From the NCBI RefSeq assembly GCF_000196675.2, contig NC_015312.1, positions 3,100,001-3,164,000 of the forward strand: DNA of 64,000 nucleotides, given 5' to 3'. The notes under the pieces were generated by a model that saw only the letters and a list, made by a program, of their open reading frames with translations, was not told the origin of the DNA and made no database searches. Source of the DNA: Pseudonocardia benzenivorans CB1190. Its GTDB lineage: Bacteria > Actinomycetota > Actinomycetes > Mycobacteriales > Pseudonocardiaceae. Positions 23,482-31,940 of the stretch are shown one piece after another. Position 1 is the stretch's first letter. The number at the start of each line of letters is the position of its first letter. The position numbers and the translations under genes were made by a program.

Positions 23482-24651
23482 TCAGCCCTCGGTCAGCTCC
23501 TTCTCCAGCGGCGTGCGGAACCGCGGCGTGACGCGGGTGCCCGCGAGCTGCGTCGCGACGCGATGCGCCGCTGCCTCGATCGCCGCGGCGGCCTCGGCGC
23601 CCACGTCCTCCAGGCAGCGCACGACGACCTCGCCGCCGGCGCCGCGCTGGGCCCACCCGCCGACGACCCGCCCGGCCCACCACACGGTCGGGCCGATGTT
23701 GCCCGTGCGGTCGAAGAGCCGCTCGCGGTGCGGGCCGAGGAACCAGTCCCGCGACTGCCAGCCCATCGGCGTCGGGTCCAGCGCCGGCAGCAGCACGGCC
23801 TCGGCGGGCGGCTCGTCGTCGGCCACGGGGTCGTCGGCGAGCACCAGGCCGGGCACCCCGTCGAGGTCGACCTCGACGGTGTCGAGCGCGGCCAGCGCCC
23901 GCGTCGTCTCGCGGGCGGTCCAGCCGGTGAACCAGCGCAGGTCGCTCACCGGTGCCGGCCCGAACGCGGCGAGCCACCGGCGCGCCAGCCCGGCCTGTGC
24001 CTCCTCGACGGGCAGCGGCGTGAGCTCGCCGCCGAGCCACGCCGCCGTCGGCGACCAGCGGTACTGCGTGGAGGTCCACGACCCGCGAGGGCGTCCGCGG
24101 ACGATGTGGCCGTCGGCGGCCAGCTGCAGGAGCACCCGCGTCGTCGCGTTCTGGCCGGTCGCCGCGATGCGGGTGCGCAGCCGAGGGACGTCGGCGGTCA
24201 GGTCTGCGGCGAACGCCTCGCCGCGGGCGTGCAGCGCCGCGAGCGTCTCGGCCTCGACGTCGGCCAGCCACGACGCGGCGTCGTCGACCCCGGACTCGGC
24301 GAGGTGCCCGACGAGCCGCCTGCGCGCGGTGGCGGCGACGGTGTGCGCGCACCCGTGCTGGACCCGCGCCGCGGTCTCCCGGTCGAGCACCCAGACGGTG
24401 CGCCGCATGCCGAGCATCCGCACCAGGGTGCGGTCGGTGTAGAGGGCGTGCTCGACGTCCGCGACCGCTGCCCCGTCGGTGCGCGCCATGGCCGAGAGGT
24501 GCACCGTCGCCGGGTCGGTGGCGTGCAGCCCGAGCACCGAGCGGGCCGCCTCGACGACCCCGGCCGGGTCGCCTGCGGCACGCGTCCCCGCGCTCAGGCG
24601 ATGACGTGCGACGAGCCGCGCCCGGCGCGCGGTGACCCCGATCTTGTCCAC
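23482..24651 (-). CDS. winged-helix DNA-binding protein, AlkZ/YcaQ (HTH_42) family
   Basis: 389 aa single-domain-family protein with repeated winged helices. Recognisable blocks are VLGLHATDPATVHLSAMAR, TLVRMLGMRRTVWVL, GRPRGSWTSTQYRW and a C-terminal GRVVGGWAQR. The family includes AlkZ/AlkX, DNA glycosylases acting on interstrand cross-links and alkylated bases, in which a QxQ motif is catalytic. No clear QxQ is seen here, although WQSRDWF near residue 290 is in a comparable region, so glycosylase activity is uncertain. Cytoplasmic, monocistronic. Confidence 0.85.
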   Translation of the reverse strand: MDKIGVTARRARLVARHRLSAGTRAAGDPAGVVEAARSVLGLHATDPATVHLSAMARTDGAAVADVEHALYTDRTLVRMLGMRRTVWVLDRETAARVQHGCAHTVAATARRRLVGHLAESGVDDAASWLADVEAETLAALHARGEAFAADLTADVPRLRTRIAATGQNATTRVLLQLAADGHIVRGRPRGSWTSTQYRWSPTAAWLGGELTPLPVEEAQAGLARRWLAAFGPAPVSDLRWFTGWTARETTRALAALDTVEVDLDGVPGLVLADDPVADDEPPAEAVLLPALDPTPMGWQSRDWFLGPHRERLFDRTGNIGPTVWWAGRVVGGWAQRGAGGEVVVRCLEDVGAEAAAAIEAAAHRVATQLAGTRVTPRFRTPLEKELTEG

Positions 24652-24771
24652 GCCGTGCAGTCCACCACGGCGCCCCGACGCTCCTGCGGTGGCCGGTACT
24701 GTGCCGCGCTCGCGTGGCGAGCTGCGTGCTCGGAGGGGCCGACGCGGAGCGGAGCGCTCAGGCCCGGCGGG

Positions 24772-25953
24772 TCATGTCACCCATTCGCGGATCGAGCGGT
24801 CGTGCTGGCCGAGCAGGGGTGCGGCCGCCCGGATCGCGGGCGTCGTCTCCCGCTCTGCACCTTCGGGCAAGGGGTCGAAGAAGCGCAGTACGGGGCCCGG
24901 TACCGTGATCGTTCCGAGTGTCGGGTGCGCTACCTCCGTGACGAGCCCCTGCGAGCGGGTCTGCTCCCACTCGTACACCTCGTCGACGGTGCGGATCCGC
25001 CCCGCCGGGATGCCGGCGGCCAGCAGTCGCTTGAGCAGCACGTCGGCAGGGATGTCGGCGAAGGTGGCCTCCAGGAGGCTGACGACCTCCTCCCGGTTGC
25101 GGGTGCGGGTGGCGTTGTCGGCCCTGCGCGGTGCCGCGGGATCGAGGCCGAACTCGGCGCAGAGCCGCCGCCACAGTGCCTCCGACCTGCAGGAGAGCTG
25201 CACGTGTCCGCCGAGGCAGCGGAACATGCCGTACGGGGTGATCGAAGGATGGTGGTTGCCGCGGGCTCTGCCGATCTCGCCGGCGACGGTCCAGCCGGTG
25301 CCGTGGAAGGCATGGACGCCGACGGTCGCGGCGAGCAACGAGGTGCGGACGACCTGCCCGCGCCCGGTGCGTTCGCGTTCGGCCAGCGCGGCGAGGACGC
25401 CGGTGATGCCGTAGAGGCCGGCGAGCAGGTCGCTGATGGGCACGCCGACTCGCTGCGGAGCGTCGGGAGAGGGGCCGGTGAGCGACATGAGGCCGGCCTC
25501 GCCCTGGGCGATCTGGTCGTACCCGGCGCGTCCGGCCTCGGGGCCGTCGTGGCCGAAACCGCTGATGGACAGCACGACCAGCCGAGGGTTGAGTTCGAGG
25601 AGCCGGTCGTTGCCGAGACCGAGCCGGTCCATCGTGCCGGGCCGGAAGTTCTCGACGAGGACGTCGGCGCGGGTGACGAGGCGCGCGAGCAGGTCGAGGT
25701 CGTCGGGGGCCTTGAGGTCGAGCGCGATCGACTCCTTGTTCCGGTTGCAGGACATGAAGTAGGTGGACTCGCCGTCGCCGACGAAAGGGGGTCCCCAGCC
25801 ACGGGAATCGTCGCCGCCGTCGGGGTTCTCGACCTTGACGACGCGTGCGCCGAGGTCGCCGAGCAGCATGGCGGCGTGCGGTCCGGCGAGGGCGCGGCTG
25901 AGGTCGAGCACGACGAGGCCGTCGAGGGGGCCGGCGTCGCTGCGCGGGCTCAT
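24772..25953 (-). CDS. CaiB/BaiF (class III) CoA-transferase
   Basis: 393 aa. Family blocks LDLSRALAGPHAAMLLGDLG, VENPDGGD, NRNKESIALDLK and RPGTMDRLG are present. The catalytic Asp that forms the mixed anhydride is in AGYDQIAQGEAG (Asp146). It moves CoA between a donor thioester and a free acid, activating a carboxylate for further breakdown. It is co-translated with the CoxG-like gene (ATGA at 25950-25953), and both are transcribed divergently from hyuAB, so it belongs to the catabolic island. Confidence 0.93.
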   Translation of the reverse strand: MSPRSDAGPLDGLVVLDLSRALAGPHAAMLLGDLGARVVKVENPDGGDDSRGWGPPFVGDGESTYFMSCNRNKESIALDLKAPDDLDLLARLVTRADVLVENFRPGTMDRLGLGNDRLLELNPRLVVLSISGFGHDGPEAGRAGYDQIAQGEAGLMSLTGPSPDAPQRVGVPISDLLAGLYGITGVLAALAERERTGRGQVVRTSLLAATVGVHAFHGTGWTVAGEIGRARGNHHPSITPYGMFRCLGGHVQLSCRSEALWRRLCAEFGLDPAAPRRADNATRTRNREEVVSLLEATFADIPADVLLKRLLAAGIPAGRIRTVDEVYEWEQTRSQGLVTEVAHPTLGTITVPGPVLRFFDPLPEGAERETTPAIRAAAPLLGQHDRSIREWVT

Positions 25954-26633
25954 CGGGCGCCGACCGTCCGCCGCCCCAGGACGAACGCGAACACCGCCAG
26001 CAGCAGCGCGGCGGTGCCCAGCAGGCCGCGACGGCCGAGCGGGCTGCTCCACACCAGGTCCAGCGCGTCGAGCTGGTCGGACGTGTCCGTGGCGGGGACG
26101 GGTACCGGCCCGGCGGTACGCAGCGGTACGGCCCCGTCCCGGGGCGTCGCCGCTGCGGTTTCGGTCGTGCTCGCGGCATCGGGCTCGGGCTCGCCGAAGC
26201 TCTTCTCGAGGTTGCGGGCGAACTGGGTCAGGACCCGGTTCCCGATGTCGACGACGAGCCCGCGCCCGAACTGGGCGGCCTTGCCGGTGATCTCCAGGTT
26301 GGTCCGCAGCGCGCAGACGGTCGAGCCGTCCGGGCCCGGGGTCAGCGTGGCGTGGACGTCGGCCGAGGCGTTGCCGTTGCCCTTGACGTCGGACCCGGAC
26401 GCGACGATCGCGACGCGGTGCGCGGTCTCGTCGACCTCGGTGAACGTCGCCTTGCCGCGGTAGGTGAGGCCCACCGGGCCGAGCTTGACCTTGACGGTTC
26501 CGGTGAAGGAGTCGCCGGTGTGGTCGGTGAGGGTCGCGCCCGGGAAGGCGGCGGCGACCCGGGTGATGTCGAGCAGGCCTGCCCACGTCGTCTCGACGTC
26601 GACGGGGATCGTGAACTGCTGGTCGAGCTGCAC
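25950..26633 (-). CDS. CoxG-like SRPBCC protein with C-terminal membrane anchor
   Basis: 227 aa. The first about 150 residues match the carbon monoxide dehydrogenase subunit G (CoxG/SRPBCC) fold: FTIPVDVETTWAGLLD, LGPVGLTYRGKATF, ELTPGPDG-type turns and GRGLVVDIGNRV. A single C-terminal helix (GLLGTAALLLAVFAFVLG) would tether it to the membrane, as CoxG does when recruiting the molybdenum enzyme. The GTG at 26633 is chosen because AGGAG lies 7 bp upstream; an ATG at 26717 would add 28 residues. Its partner is presumably the Mo hydroxylase at 35.5-39.4 kb. Confidence 0.85.
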   Translation of the reverse strand: MQLDQQFTIPVDVETTWAGLLDITRVAAAFPGATLTDHTGDSFTGTVKVKLGPVGLTYRGKATFTEVDETAHRVAIVASGSDVKGNGNASADVHATLTPGPDGSTVCALRTNLEITGKAAQFGRGLVVDIGNRVLTQFARNLEKSFGEPEPDAASTTETAAATPRDGAVPLRTAGPVPVPATDTSDQLDALDLVWSSPLGRRGLLGTAALLLAVFAFVLGRRTVGAR

Positions 26634-26710
26634 GGAGCACTCCTCTGGCCCGGACGGTGCGAGGGCGGTGGCTTGCGGCGGGGTGGACGTGGCGGCCGGG
26701 TCGGTGGCGA

Positions 26711-26740
26711 TTGACACCGTGTTCGGCGAGGTCCTACTGT
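26711..26740 (+). promoter_or_regulatory. predicted promoter of hyuAB
   Basis: TTGACA (26711-26716), 18-bp spacer, TACTGT (26735-26740). The island operator begins a few bases downstream, the position expected for repressor control. Confidence 0.6.
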
Positions 26741-26743
26741 CCC

Positions 26744-26777
26744 CGGACAGCGGATATCGTGTCCGCCCACCGGATAC
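26744..26777. promoter_or_regulatory. island operator 1 (hyu / CoA-transferase divergent region)
   Basis: Contains nested inverted repeats: CGGACA at 26744-26749 with TGTCCG at 26760-26765, and GTCCG-N5-CGGAT at 26761-26775. Bases 26749-26777 align without gaps to 31904-31932 upstream of the ABC importer (23 of 29 identical), and TGTCCGC...CGGATA recurs on the minus strand at the amidase promoter. Probable binding site of the island IclR protein. Confidence 0.65.
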
Positions 26778-26813
26778 GTGTCAAGCGTGGTCCGATCGAA
26801 GGGAGAGAGGCCC

Positions 26814-28871
26814 ATGCCGGGAAGTCTGCGTGTGTCGGTCGACACCGGCGGCACGTTCACCGACGTCATCGCGGTGGACGCCGAGAGCGGCGACCTGTAC
26901 GCGGTCAAGACCGCGAGCGACCGGGAGGACCCCAGCCGGGCACTCGTGACCGGCGTCGAGAAGGTCCTCGGCCTCGCGGGACGTGGGTTCGACGACGTGA
27001 GCCTGCTGGTCCACGGCTCGACGACGGCGACGAACGCGGTACTGGAGCACGAGTTCGACGGCATCGGGCTCCTGGTCACCCAGGGGTTCCGGCACCTGAT
27101 CGAGATCGCCCGCCAATCGGTCCCCGACGGCTACGGCAACTCGTTCTTCTGGGTCAAGCCGCCACGGCTGGTGCCGCTGCACCTGGTGCGGGAGGTACCC
27201 GAGCGCATCCTCTACGACGGTGCCGTCGCCCGTGAGCTCGACGAGGACGCGGTCGTCGCCGCCGCCGAGGAACTCGTCGCCGAGGGAGTGAACCGGCTGG
27301 CCGTCTGCCTGCTGCACTCCTATGCCAACCCCGCCCACGAGCGCCGCATCGGCGAGCTGCTCGCGCAGCGGTTCCCCGAGCTGTTCGTCTCGCTCTCCAG
27401 CGTCGTGCTGCCCGAGTACCGCGAGTACGAGCGTGCGATGACGACGCTGCTCGACGTCATGGTGAAGCCCTACTGCCGCACCTACCTGGGCAACGCCGAG
27501 GCCGAGCTGGCACGCCGGGCCGGCCCCCGGCCCTTCCTGATCATGCAGTCCAACGGCGGTGTGGTGACCGCCAAGGCGGCGGGCGAGCGTCCCGTCAACA
27601 TGCTGCTGTCGGGCCCTGCCGGGGGCGTGCTCGGCGCCGTCGAGGCCGCCCGTGCCGCCGGGATCTCCGACATCATCACCCTCGACGTCGGTGGCACCTC
27701 CACCGACGTGGCGCTCATCGAGGACCTCACCGTCCGGCTGACCAGCGAGTCCGTCATCGAGAGCTACCCGGTGAAGATCCCGATGATCGACATCGCGACC
27801 GTCGGTACGGGCGGCGGGTCGCTGGCGTGGGTGGGGCCCAACCAGAGCCTGAAGGTCGGGCCACGCAGTGCGGGCGCCGTGCCCGGGCCCATCGCCTACG
27901 GCCGCGGTGGGACCGAGCCGACCGTGACCGACGCCGCGACGGTGCTCAACCGCTTCCCGGCGAGCCTCGTCGGCGGCGAGCTGGTGCTCGACCGCGACTC
28001 GGCGCGGGCGGCGTTCGAGGAGTTCGGCCGCCGGTTCGGGCTCGACGCGGACGAGGCGGCGGCGGGCGTCCTGGAGGTCGCCGCGGCCGGGCAGGTCGCC
28101 GGCATCCGTCAGGTCTCGACGAGCAAGGGCCGCGACCCGGCGGCCTACACGCTGGTCGCGTTCGGGGGAGCGGGCCCGTTGCTGGCCGCGCAGGTCGCCG
28201 ACTTCCTCGGGATGACCCGGGTGCTCGTGCCGCCCTACCCGGGCAACCTGTCGGCGTTCGGGCTGCAGGTCACCGACATCAAGCGAGACCTCGTCCGCAC
28301 CTACGTCAGCCCGCTCGAACCGCGCGTGGCCGACGACCTCGACGTGATCTGGAGCGAGCTGGAGCAGGCCGGGACGGCCGAGCTGCGGGCCGAGGGGGTC
28401 GAGGACCACGACGTCGAGGTGATCCGTGGCGCCGACGCCCGCTACGTCGGTGAGGGCTACGAGGTGGCGGTGTCGGTCCCCGCCGGCCTCACCGGGCGCG
28501 AGGCGCTCGACGCGACCGTCGCCGCGTTCCACGCCGAGCACCACCGCATCTACGGCTTCTCCTACGACGGCAAGCAGGACGTCGAGGTGGTCAACCTGCG
28601 GGTCCAGGCCGTGGGCAGGCTGCACCGGCCGCCGCACCGCTCCCGGTACGACACGGCGGGCACGGCCCCCTCGGCCCCGACGACGCGCGACGTCTACTGG
28701 CCGGGCGAGGGCTGGCGCTCCTGCGCGATTCACGACCGCGCCGCGCTGACGCCGGGGGTGTCGGTCGCGGGACCGAGCGTCGTCGAGGAGTACGGCGCGA
28801 CCGTCGTCGTCCCACCGGGGTGGCAGGTCACCTGCGACACCGCCGCCAACCTGATCCTCACGAAGGGCTGA
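26814..28871 (+). CDS. hyuA: hydantoinase/oxoprolinase subunit A
   Basis: 685 aa. ASKHA-fold ATP-binding subunit of the HyuA/acetone carboxylase/5-oxoprolinase family: N-terminal VDTGGTFTDVIAV, HGSTTATNAVLE, central LLSGPAGGVLGA and DVGGTSTDVALI. With HyuB it drives ATP-dependent opening of cyclic imides/amides such as N-methylhydantoin or oxoproline in the cytoplasm. The ATG at 26814 follows GGGAGAGAGG; upstream frame extension would run through the operator. First gene of the hyuAB operon, directly behind the predicted repressor site. Confidence 0.93.
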   Translation: MPGSLRVSVDTGGTFTDVIAVDAESGDLYAVKTASDREDPSRALVTGVEKVLGLAGRGFDDVSLLVHGSTTATNAVLEHEFDGIGLLVTQGFRHLIEIARQSVPDGYGNSFFWVKPPRLVPLHLVREVPERILYDGAVARELDEDAVVAAAEELVAEGVNRLAVCLLHSYANPAHERRIGELLAQRFPELFVSLSSVVLPEYREYERAMTTLLDVMVKPYCRTYLGNAEAELARRAGPRPFLIMQSNGGVVTAKAAGERPVNMLLSGPAGGVLGAVEAARAAGISDIITLDVGGTSTDVALIEDLTVRLTSESVIESYPVKIPMIDIATVGTGGGSLAWVGPNQSLKVGPRSAGAVPGPIAYGRGGTEPTVTDAATVLNRFPASLVGGELVLDRDSARAAFEEFGRRFGLDADEAAAGVLEVAAAGQVAGIRQVSTSKGRDPAAYTLVAFGGAGPLLAAQVADFLGMTRVLVPPYPGNLSAFGLQVTDIKRDLVRTYVSPLEPRVADDLDVIWSELEQAGTAELRAEGVEDHDVEVIRGADARYVGEGYEVAVSVPAGLTGREALDATVAAFHAEHHRIYGFSYDGKQDVEVVNLRVQAVGRLHRPPHRSRYDTAGTAPSAPTTRDVYWPGEGWRSCAIHDRAALTPGVSVAGPSVVEEYGATVVVPPGWQVTCDTAANLILTKG

Positions 28872-28873
28872 GC

Positions 28874-30766
28874 ATGGCAACCACGGTTCTGGGGCCGATC
28901 GAGCTCGAGGTCATCACGGGCACGATCCGCTCCGCGGAGGTGGAGATCGAGGCCGCCGTCGAGCGGGCCGCCCGGTCCCCGATGATCCGCGACCAGCACG
29001 ACTACCGCGTCGGTCTCTACGACGCCCGCGGCCGCAAGCTCACCGGGCGCTCGTACGGGTCCCTGATCGAGCCGGTGTTCGAGTTCTTCGGCGACGACAT
29101 CCACCCCGGCGACGTCTTCTTCTGGAACGACCCCTACAACAGCGCCGGGTCCTGCGGACACGTCCCCGACCTGTGCACGACGGTGCCGATCTTCCACGGC
29201 GACGATCGGTTGCTCGGCTTCGCGCAGGTCTTCGGCCACCACGACGACGTGGGCGGGTGCGTGCCGGGCAGCCTGCCGGTGCAGGTCCACGACCAGTGGG
29301 GCGAGGGCCTCGTCGTCCCGCCCATCAAGCTCTACGACCGCGGTGTCCTCAACGAGACCGCGTTCCGCATCCTCGAGCGCAACTCGCGGCTGCCCGAGCA
29401 CCTGCGCGGCGACATCGACTCCGAGATCGGCGCCTGCCGCCTCGGCGCGCGCCGGCTGACCGAGCTGGCCGACCGCTACGGCGTCGACGTGCTCGAGGGC
29501 GGGTTCGACGCGATCATCGAGAACTGCGCCCGGACCGTCCGCGACGAGCTGCTGCCGAAGATCGCCGACGGCGTCTACACCTTCGAGGACTACGTCGAGT
29601 GCGACGGGTTCACCCGCAAGCTCTACGCGATGCGGTTGACCATGACGAAGACCGCGGACCGGATCCTGCTCGACTTCACCGGTACCGACCCGGAGGCCGA
29701 GGGGCCGATCAACTGGGCGATCGACTACTGCGAGGGCAGGTTCGTCCGCAAGTGGATGGGGCCGGTGCTGCGGTGCCTGGCCGACTCCCCGGAGCGCGCC
29801 GCGGAGATCGACATCAACGAGGGCATCCTCGATGTCATCGACGTGGTGTTCCCCCCGAAGGGCACCCTCGTCACGCCGCACTTCGGGCGGCCGACCGGCC
29901 TGCGGTTCTTCATCCTCATCCGGGCGCTCGGCATCTTCGCGGGTGCGCTGGCGAAGGCCACGGGCGGGCGGATGCCGGCCGACCACGAGACGATCCGGAT
30001 CTGGGGCCTGCACAGCCGCGACGCCGAGGGGAGGCTCTCGCTGTTCCGGGAGGTCCTCGGCGGTGGCGGGCCGGGCCGGCCGTGGGCCGACGGGAGCGAC
30101 GTCGTCCACATCGTCCCGAACTCGCGCAACCTGCCCGCGGAGTTCTCCGAGCAGCGCTACCCGGTGCTGGTCGAGAGCCTGGAGCTGCGGTCGGACTCCG
30201 CGGGCGCGGGAGAGTTCCGCGGCGGGTTCGGCTACCAGAAGAAGATCCGGTCGCTGCGCTCGTCGACGTTGCTGTCCAACGCCGACCGCTCCGAGCTCGC
30301 GACCTACGGCGTCAACGGCGGGAAGGCCGGGTGGCCGTACGGCATCGAGGTGGCCCGGGCCGACGGCAGCACCGAGAGCCTGCCGGGGATGATCGACGGC
30401 GTCCCCATCGCGCCGGGCGACCTCGTCACGGTGTGGACGACCGGCGGGGGCGGCTGGGGCGACCCGTTGCGGCGCGACCCGGAGCGGGTCCGCTACGACG
30501 TGGCGGTCGGCCTCGTCACCGAGGAGGCGGCACGTCGCGAGTACGGCGTCGTCGTTACGCGGGTGCAAGGAAAGGTCGAGATCGACGAGGTCGCGACGTC
30601 GGAGCTGCGTGACGCACTGCGGGCCGGGCGCGGCGCGGTGCCGATGTTCGACCGCGGCGCCTACTTCGAGTCGGTCAAGGCCGGTGGCGGCCTCGTCCGG
30701 CCGGAGGGCTGGTCGGACCCCGACGACGTGCACGCGGTGGCCGATCCGGCCACCCCCGCGGGCTAG
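28874..30766 (+). CDS. hyuB: hydantoinase/oxoprolinase subunit B
   Basis: 630 aa catalytic partner of HyuA. Recognised by LGPIELEVITGTIRSAEVEIE at the N-terminus in shortened form, DVFFWNDPYNSAG, VFGHHDDVGG, the central DFTGTDPEAEGPINWA and a C-terminal GAGEFRGGFG / TTGGGGWGDPL. Metal ligands are expected in the His/Asp-rich GHHDDVGG and GSCGHVPD loops. It starts 2 bp after the hyuA stop and is certainly co-translated. The exact cyclic substrate is unknown. Confidence 0.93.
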   Translation: MATTVLGPIELEVITGTIRSAEVEIEAAVERAARSPMIRDQHDYRVGLYDARGRKLTGRSYGSLIEPVFEFFGDDIHPGDVFFWNDPYNSAGSCGHVPDLCTTVPIFHGDDRLLGFAQVFGHHDDVGGCVPGSLPVQVHDQWGEGLVVPPIKLYDRGVLNETAFRILERNSRLPEHLRGDIDSEIGACRLGARRLTELADRYGVDVLEGGFDAIIENCARTVRDELLPKIADGVYTFEDYVECDGFTRKLYAMRLTMTKTADRILLDFTGTDPEAEGPINWAIDYCEGRFVRKWMGPVLRCLADSPERAAEIDINEGILDVIDVVFPPKGTLVTPHFGRPTGLRFFILIRALGIFAGALAKATGGRMPADHETIRIWGLHSRDAEGRLSLFREVLGGGGPGRPWADGSDVVHIVPNSRNLPAEFSEQRYPVLVESLELRSDSAGAGEFRGGFGYQKKIRSLRSSTLLSNADRSELATYGVNGGKAGWPYGIEVARADGSTESLPGMIDGVPIAPGDLVTVWTTGGGGWGDPLRRDPERVRYDVAVGLVTEEAARREYGVVVTRVQGKVEIDEVATSELRDALRAGRGAVPMFDRGAYFESVKAGGGLVRPEGWSDPDDVHAVADPATPAG

Positions 30767-30872
30767 GTGACCGTCGTGTGCCGGCGGGCCGGAACGGTCG
30801 CGCGCGATCGGGGTCGGGCCGGGGCCGCGCCCCGGACCGTCCGGTACCGTCGTGCAGGACTGAGGGGGTGGC

Positions 30873-31727
30873 GTGGTGCCGTCGGAGATGGACGGCCCCC
30901 CGGGGCGGGTTCGTTCCGAGGGCGAGGAGCGGCCGAAGGCGACGCTGCAGGGTGTCATGCGCGCCCTGCGCGTGCTGGAGCTCCTCGCGGAGCGACCCAT
31001 GCGAGCCACCGACGCCGCCGAGGCGCTGCAGATGTCGTGGGCGACGCTGCACCGCACGCTGTCGCAGCTCGAGAGCGCGGAGTTCATCACGCGCGACAAC
31101 GCCGGCGTCTTCCGGATGGGCAGGCGGACCTGGCTGCTGGGCTCCACCTATCTCGTCGGGCACCCCCTGCTGGAGCTGGCCATCCCGCTGTTCCGGGAGG
31201 CGGCCGAGGAGACCCCCTCGGGGGTCTACCAGCTGGCCGAGCGCAGCGGGAACCTCGTCGTCACGCTCTACGCCCGCGACGCGATGTCGGGCGAGACGAT
31301 CACCCGAACCACCTACGGCCACCACTTCCCGATGCACTGCGGCAGCAAGGGTCTGGTCCTGCTGGCCCACCTGCCCCCGGCGGAGATCGACGAGTACCTG
31401 GCCGGTCCGCTGGCCCGGCTGACACCGGAGACCGACACGGACCCGGCGTCGATCAGGGCGAAGCTGGACGTGATCCGTCAGCAGGGCTACTCGCGGACGG
31501 TCGGCGACGTGCAGTCGTTCACCGGGTCGCTGTCCGCGCCGGTCCACAACTCGGTCGGCGAGGTCGTGGCGTGCGTGTGCCTGGTGATGGCACGCACGGA
31601 GTTCGACGACGGCCCGGCCGAGGCGACCGCGCTGCAGAGCGTGCAGCGCGTCGCCCGGACCATCTCGCTGGGCACCGGATGGCAGCCCATGCACTGGGCC
31701 ACGTACGAGAACGGCCGGCGTTCCTGA
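30873..31727 (+). CDS. IclR family transcriptional regulator (candidate island repressor)
   Basis: 284 aa. N-terminal winged helix (MRATDAAEALQMSWATLHRT, LESAEFITR) and C-terminal IclR effector domain (HCGSKGLVLLAHLPP, GYSRTVGD, SLSAPVHN). IclR proteins bind short palindromes as dimers or tetramers. The shared motif at 26749, 31904 and 41951 flanks its own operon context, making it the likely regulator of the island. The GTG at 30873 follows GAGGGGG; ATG 30888 is an alternative. It lies between hyuB (106 bp upstream) and the ABC importer. Confidence 0.92.
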   Translation: MVPSEMDGPPGRVRSEGEERPKATLQGVMRALRVLELLAERPMRATDAAEALQMSWATLHRTLSQLESAEFITRDNAGVFRMGRRTWLLGSTYLVGHPLLELAIPLFREAAEETPSGVYQLAERSGNLVVTLYARDAMSGETITRTTYGHHFPMHCGSKGLVLLAHLPPAEIDEYLAGPLARLTPETDTDPASIRAKLDVIRQQGYSRTVGDVQSFTGSLSAPVHNSVGEVVACVCLVMARTEFDDGPAEATALQSVQRVARTISLGTGWQPMHWATYENGRRS

Positions 31728-31859
31728 CGGATTTCCGGCTCCGGTCGGGGTCGTGCCGGACTCCTGCGCCCCGGAGGGGTCTCCGGTGCGCGTCATCAGG
31801 TCACCGCGCGTGGCCGGACCGTGCCGTTGCTCGCACGGCCGGGTGACCCGGCACCGCTC

Positions 31860-31888
31860 TTGACAGGGCCGACGTGGCCCAAGACACT
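31860..31888 (+). promoter_or_regulatory. predicted promoter of the ABC importer operon
   Basis: TTGACA (31860-31865), 17-bp spacer, GACACT (31883-31888, keeps the key A and final T of TANNNT). The island operator follows at 31904. Confidence 0.5.
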
Positions 31889-31903
31889 CACCGCTGACCG
31901 TTG

Positions 31904-31932
31904 AGCGGTTATGGTATCCGCTCACCGAATAC
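31904..31932. promoter_or_regulatory. island operator 2 (ABC importer)
   Basis: 29 bp aligning gap-free with 26749-26777. It contains GAGCGG (31903-31908) paired with CCGCTC (31918-31923) and an imperfect ATCCG-N5-CGAAT. It ends 8 bp before the ATG of the ATPase gene, downstream of the predicted promoter. Confidence 0.65.
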
Positions 31933-31940
31933 GAGGTGTC

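Noticed and set aside
19285..26463. Very long open frame (over 2,000 codons) on the plus strand
   Set aside because: It runs antisense to well-supported genes (SGNH protein, acyl-CoA dehydrogenase, AraC, HTH_42 protein, CoA-transferase). Long stop-free antisense frames are a normal result of very high GC content, and the translation has no recognisable domain.
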